Shown: positions 59,796 to 64,000 of the stretch, in pieces | Position numbering within the stretch: the stretch's first letter is position 1 | How the letters are laid out: each line of letters starts with the position of its first letter | Source of the DNA: Corydoras sp. C115 | Lineage: Eukaryota; Chordata; Actinopteri; Siluriformes; Callichthyidae | DNA: 64,000 nt | NCBI GenBank assembly: GCA_019802505.1 | Contig: JAFMOC010000002.1 | Span: 3,415,001 to 3,479,000 of the forward strand | Reading direction: 5' to 3' | Notes under the pieces: generated by a model | What the model was told of the DNA's origin: nothing | Databases searched by the model: none | What the model saw: the letters and a program-made list of their open reading frames with translations, nothing else | Translations under genes and position numbers: made by a program

Positions 59796-59997
59796 TTTAG
59801 TTCAAGTTTATTTGTATAACGTTTTTAAAACCGTCCATTGTCTCAAAACAGCATTACTCTGTTCCATGCCTAAACCCCAAAGAGCAAGCCAATGCAACAG
59901 TGGAAAGAAAAACATTCCCTGGTGTTGTTGGTTTTAAGATTTTTATAACATCCAAGATTGCTTTTCACCCTACATCTTTAACATTTTCTACTCTTTG
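59796..59997. other. Short non-coding stretch
   Basis: No gene recognised. Confidence 0.5.
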
Positions 59998-60230
59998 GGG
60001 AAGGCTTTCCGCTAGATTTTGGAGTAAGTCATAAAATTTGCCTGTTCATCCAGATGAGCAGTTGTAAGTTCAGAGACTGAAGCTGGGTTTGGCTCACAGT
60101 CTCTGACCTTTTTTTTTATTCCCAAAAGCATTTAATTGACAATCTTACATGTGTGCACTGAGGCACAGTCATGCTGAAATAGGAAAGTTTCAACAAAATC
60201 TGTTCATTACACATGGTTAGCATTTTGATT
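59998..60230 (-). pseudogene. Tc1-like transposase fragment (antisense)
   Basis: GGAAGGCTTTCCGCTAGATT, TTGGAGTAAGTC, GGCTCACAGTCTCTG and GTGCACTGAGGCACAGTCAT match in order the antisense of a Tc1 transposase C-terminal half, with an internal gap. No open frame. Confidence 0.75.
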
Positions 60231-61339
60231 TTATATACCTGTGGTAATAGTACTAATTGAAACTCCAAAATTGTATCTGAAAAAATGGCTTAAAAAGTAA
60301 CAGAAAATTGTAGTTAATTTTAAAAAGTAAAACATCTGTTGTGTTGACAGCTGCCACACCATGATGTGTTTTAGTCAAGAAACAGCTTGGCTGTGGTTAA
60401 CTGATACATACAGCTTACAACGCTTCAGAAAATGTTTCATTGTTTTTAGACATACACAACACACCGGTTCCACCTAGTGGACACAAGCGACTCAGATCTC
60501 TTCAAAGATTAGTGTCATCACACAGGTTGGTTGTACAGTGGGTTTATTAAGGTTAAACGTTTTGGCACATGCAGTTGAGTAAACCACCTTCCTGCAGAAA
60601 CAATACAGTAAAATTACACTGGAATTACTGAAAATCTAGCAAGGCACATCGTATATTGAGCTATAATTAAGAGTAAAGGCACTTTTATTGTATATATATA
60701 ATGAAATATGATATGTAATGAAAGAATACACCACATTGTGAATGTTAATTGCTGATACAGTGGGTAAAAATACAAAATGTATTAACATGCTCTGCCTTTT
60801 ACAGTACCAATGTTTCAGAGACAAGCATATCTGCACAGACACTAAAAATTAACGGGAAGATTCAATTTGTGTAAGAAAAAAAGATTTAACACACTGTATT
60901 CAAATTGACAATATAAATCTTTTGTTTTTAAATGTCCTTTGAATACTTCAGTATTTACAGTGTGCCGATACTTTTAGTCTGACCTAATACTTCTACTTCA
61001 TAGCACAAAAATAATATTTAGCTCCTGAAGGTTAATGTCACTAGAGGAATGAATTTATTCCACCATATAAATATAAACCATTCAACAGAACATGACCAAT
61101 AATGAAGAATTAGATTATGATTACAAAACCTACTGAAATAGTTTGACATTATATCTACAAAAAGTGGATAAAACGTGTAAAACGGTGTGTATAATAGAAT
61201 ACGGTTAGTAGATGGTGTTTCAAATTGCAGAACCACTCTGTCTGAATCTCCAGTACCAGCCAACCACCCCAGTACGAAATCATACATTATGTATTATATA
61301 TACACCAAATATGTGTTTGATTTACTCGTACATGTGTAA
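60231..61339. other. Non-coding stretch, possible distal SERINC 3' UTR
   Basis: TTTATT on the plus strand (AATAAA for the minus-strand transcript) occurs near 60543, 60684 and 61054; any could end a long SERINC transcript. Otherwise nothing is recognised. Confidence 0.35.
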
Positions 61340-61530
61340 CACACACCCGAAACACTACCACATTAGTGTCAGTGCAGTGTACTGAGAATGATCTGCCTCC
61401 CAAATAATACCTGCACTGTAGTGGTCCTGATCATTAAAATAAAAGAACTAATCTTTAAATGTAGAACTATAAAGTGCATCTAAATGGCAAGTGGAAGTGA
61501 TGCAATGGACAGAGGGGTAAAAACTAGTAG
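61340..61530. repeat. Palindromic repeat family, half copy
   Basis: CACTACCACATTAGTGTCAG, AATAATACCTGCACTGTAGT, GGTCCTGATCATTA, TAGAACTATAAAGTGCATCT and GGCAAGTGGAAGTGATG parallel the right half of the element at 28145-28625. No left arm. Confidence 0.65.
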
Positions 61531-62689
61531 GTACAATTGAATGTTGTAAACTTTTAAAACTAGAGATGTGCTGATAGTGTTTCATGCACTCCTGACATTA
61601 AATGCTGAATGTGATCTGAGGCACGTAAATTATAGTATGTGGTGAAAAGGTTCAATATGTAATAATATGAAAAAAAATATTTTAAACGTTCCTAAATATA
61701 AACATTAGAATAAACAAAGATTCTTATTTCAACATATCCATAAAATATTCAGATTTTCAGAACTTTCATGCCAACAAAGTAGATCATTTACCTACTTTGA
61801 ATACATCAGAGGCTCAAGCAGATAAAATAAAAGTATTAAGTCATCGATTGTGCATCAAATGTGTGACCCAACATCTTCTTGAAGGTTTTACATCATACTT
61901 TAAAACACAGTTCTTCAGAGTTTTTCATTTCTTGAAAGTACCAATAAAAACAACCTATAACACTTTCTTTACCAATACCATCCAGCATAAACAAGACACA
62001 ATACAACACTTGCACTTAATGTGATTATCTGGATGTAATATATTACATTCTGCCATACAAACACCTTTGACGTGTTCCAAAAGCAACAGCATCAATATTT
62101 TGCAGTACACCTTAGTGTTTAGTGTTGTAGCTCTGAGTAAGCGTGATGCAGCATGTGTCATGCTCATGTGCTTATCTTTTTAACACACTGCCTGCATGGG
62201 GCTCTGGTAAGGGCCTGAACCGGAAAAACAGACAACATTTGTCCACCCAGGTCTATCACACGACTACAGTCATGCAGAAATAGCTGAGGACCTAGTGCCT
62301 GATTGGCATGAAACAGTCAGTACTGAACAAGTGAAATGAACTTTCTGGAAAGAATATAGATTTTAAACAGCAGTAACAGTATAATCAGGAATTAATATAA
62401 GCAGCAGGCTCATCATAATCATAGTTTCCCATAGAAATAAAAAGGGTTTTAATGAATTTTCTAAGAAATGTTCAGTTTTAAAGCATAAAGGTACATTCAA
62501 ATGAATTATATATACATTTTAAGGTATATTTGAAAAGAAAAAGAAAAAAAGTATTATATTGTTTAAAAAAGCAAAACTCCAGTACAAAAAAAAACTCCTT
62601 TCCATACAGTTATGTATATAGTAAGTGCCTCTGCTTTCTGTCTCTTGCTTTTTCTGTCTAATATGCAAAAAAAATAAAAACCAAAACAC
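61531..62689 (-). other. Likely 3' untranslated region of the SERINC gene
   Basis: Sequence directly downstream (minus strand) of the SERINC stop codon. It is AT-rich and non-coding, with few repeats. An ATTAAA-type signal (plus TTTAAT, about 62448) is the nearest polyadenylation candidate. The true end cannot be fixed without transcript data. Confidence 0.45.
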
Positions 62690-62828
62690 TCAGCTGAAGT
62701 CCCGGTCTGGCAGTAGGACCGGGGCCACCAGGGTCCAGAGGTAGAGAATGAGTCCTAGCCAGCTAGAGCTGATTTTTACCCACACTGCAGGCATGCTGCT
62801 CAGCATGGCTTGGGTAGTTGTGTCGGGC
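62690..62828 (-). CDS. SERINC family protein, last coding exon
   Basis: The exon starts after a pyrimidine-rich AG acceptor (minus strand, 62829-62830) and ends at TGA (62690-62692). It encodes [20 protein letters not shown], then [20 protein letters not shown] and the terminal DRDFS. The [10 protein letters not shown] block, a last membrane segment ([15 protein letters not shown]) and the RDFS end are the signature C-terminus of serine incorporators. These are multi-pass membrane proteins with about ten or eleven membrane segments, linked to serine-lipid synthesis and, in later work, lipid scrambling; some vertebrate members restrict retroviruses. The NWYKP junction and the RDFS end look most like SERINC2 from memory. 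I leave the symbol blank because paralogues 1, 2 and 3 share this end. Confidence 0.95.
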
Positions 62829-63091
62829 CTGCAAAAGAAAAGATGGAAATAAACTAATAATAATGATGTTTTAGTACAAAAAAACGAAACTAGAACTAAA
62901 CAGTAAACACACAAAAAAAATCCACAAAACTCTAAAATAAAAAAAAAATAAAAAAATGAATAACAACATATGGCAACAAAAATGCTGCATAGTGTAATCT
63001 AATAATCAAATAATGCTGAAGCCAATGTGAGGTACAGGTTGCAGTTATGTTTTGATCAGTTGTGTTATAATACGAGTATCGTTTTCATTCT

Positions 63092-63330
63092 ACACTATAT
63101 GAGCAAAAATACAGGGACACACCTCTTATTTTGTACTATTCCCATGTGTATATAATAACACACATGATCATGGACAATTGCATGGTTTCAACTTGTCAGA
63201 AACAGTTTTTGGGACAGGACTGCTCCCAAGTGGTGGGGTGAGCTTGGTGTGAAAGAACTTCAGTGGCTCTCACAGAGCCTTGATCTGCAACAAACACTGC
63301 TGTGATGAACTAGAATGTAGATTGTGAGCT
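63092..63330 (+). mobile_element. Tc1-like fragment within the SERINC intron
   Basis: ACACTATATGAGCAAAAATACAG at the left resembles the tip of the terminal repeat of the Tc1 group scattered in this window. It is followed, after a large deletion, by scraps of the catalytic half (CATGGTTTCAACTTGTCAG, GGTGTGAAAGAACTTCAGTG, CACAGAGCCTTGATCTGCA). No frame remains. Confidence 0.7.
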
Positions 63331-63385
63331 AGGTCCTCTCAACCCAAGTTTCTAACCTAATAATGATTTTTTTTGGTGAATTGTT

Positions 63386-63387
<2 letters not shown>

Positions 63388-63447
<60 letters not shown>
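63388..63447. repeat. (AT)n microsatellite in the SERINC intron
   Basis: Uninterrupted AT array of about 60 bp. Confidence 0.95.
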
Positions 63448-63448
<1 letters not shown>

Positions 63449-63946
63449 CCCCAAGCAAATATCAAAATTAAGCTAAAAATATTCACAGATGAACAGAAGC
63501 TGTAATTGGTGCATGGGCGGGACTGACATGCAATCGCACTTTGTAAAAATAGAACACATTTTATTCTTAATTCAAAGGATGTTATTTACAGTTAAATAAA
63601 CATGCTGTTAACTGAATACCCAATTATGTCCATATCCGAAAGTCATGTCCAAATTTTCCCTGCAGTTTTGTTTTCACAATTTAAAAACATACATAATTAA
63701 CTGAAGATCCTTAGGTGTGAATTAATACTGTGAATGTTGGTCTGTCCTGCGATGGATAGATTAACTGTTCAGGGTGTTTATATTGGTGACTAAATATGAA
63801 TATGCCTTTATACATAAGCAAGCATGATAGTCACTTTTAAATCTGTGTAAAAGTATTTAAAATACTGACTTTTGCTTTTTAGTAAAACAATGTAAAAAAA
63901 ACCTATAACACACCTAAAAAGAACAGAGCCTCAACAATCTACTTAC

Positions 63947-64000
63947 TTGTACCAGTTGGTAAGAGTCATCATGATGTAGAGTGAAGCCAGGAAGAGGTGA
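63947..64000 (-). CDS. SERINC family protein, penultimate coding exon (partial)
   Basis: Runs off the right edge. The minus strand reads HLFLASLYIMMTLTNWY and ends with AA before the GTAAGT donor. LASLYIMMTLTNWY is the conserved segment just before the last membrane span in all SERINC proteins. Together with 62690-62828 it gives an unbroken C-terminus, so the gene appears functional here. The rest of the gene lies beyond 64000. Confidence 0.95.

Larger units (their letters stand above)
62829..63946 (-). other. Last intron of the SERINC gene (1,118 bp)
   Basis: Bounded on the minus strand by a consensus donor GTAAGT (63946-63941) and an AG acceptor (62830-62829). It is a phase-2 intron: AA at the end of one exon and G at the start of the next make the lysine of NWYK. 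It contains a Tc1 terminal fragment and an AT microsatellite. Confidence 0.92.

Overview
This window looks like teleost fish DNA, and probably ostariophysan. The basis is a vertebrate SERINC gene tail at the right edge, many decayed Tc1-type transposons from at least seven families, a tRNA-derived SINE resembling the zebrafish DANA family, hAT, L1 and RTE remnants, and long TA microsatellites. A catfish is my best guess for the lineage, but nothing in the sequence settles it. Only one protein-coding gene can be supported: the last two coding exons of a SERINC family gene on the minus strand (62690-62828 and 63947-64000), running in from beyond the right edge.

Layout, left to right. 1-10.4 kb: AT-rich non-coding DNA with one truncated SINE (1516-1644) and a small Tc1 fragment. 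10.4-16.8 kb: a pile-up of an RTE-clade LINE, a hAT piece with a BED-type zinc finger, and a second hAT-like element whose internal TA array carries two full-length Tc1 elements in tandem. 17-21.7 kb: two more Tc1 remnants, one of the Tdr1/Sleeping Beauty type. 22.9-25.5 kb: a near-perfect hairpin and a complete non-autonomous hAT element with an exact 8-bp target duplication. 26-35 kb: further Tc1 remnants, a palindromic repeat, and SINEs including an internally deleted 63-bp one. 35.1-38.8 kb: a decayed L1 interrupted by a second copy of the same hAT family.

38.8-55.8 kb is SINE-rich, with about ten copies, most with visible target-site duplications. It also holds a 540-bp MITE, more Tc1 fragments, a long TA array and a CpG-rich promoter-like island (49.8-50.3 kb). 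55.8-62.6 kb holds a long Tc1-like element (56.92-58.0 kb), one patch that could be conserved non-coding DNA, and the likely SERINC 3' untranslated region.

The CpG island is the only good candidate for another gene's promoter. Its CRE, CCAAT and GC-box order favours minus-strand transcription, which would make much of the first 49 kb intron or upstream DNA. I found no exon that proves this. Almost all open reading frames are translations of microsatellites, SINEs or broken transposases. I see no previously undescribed biological system; the points worth a second look are transposon nesting, SINE structural variants, a strong hairpin and the orphan promoter island.
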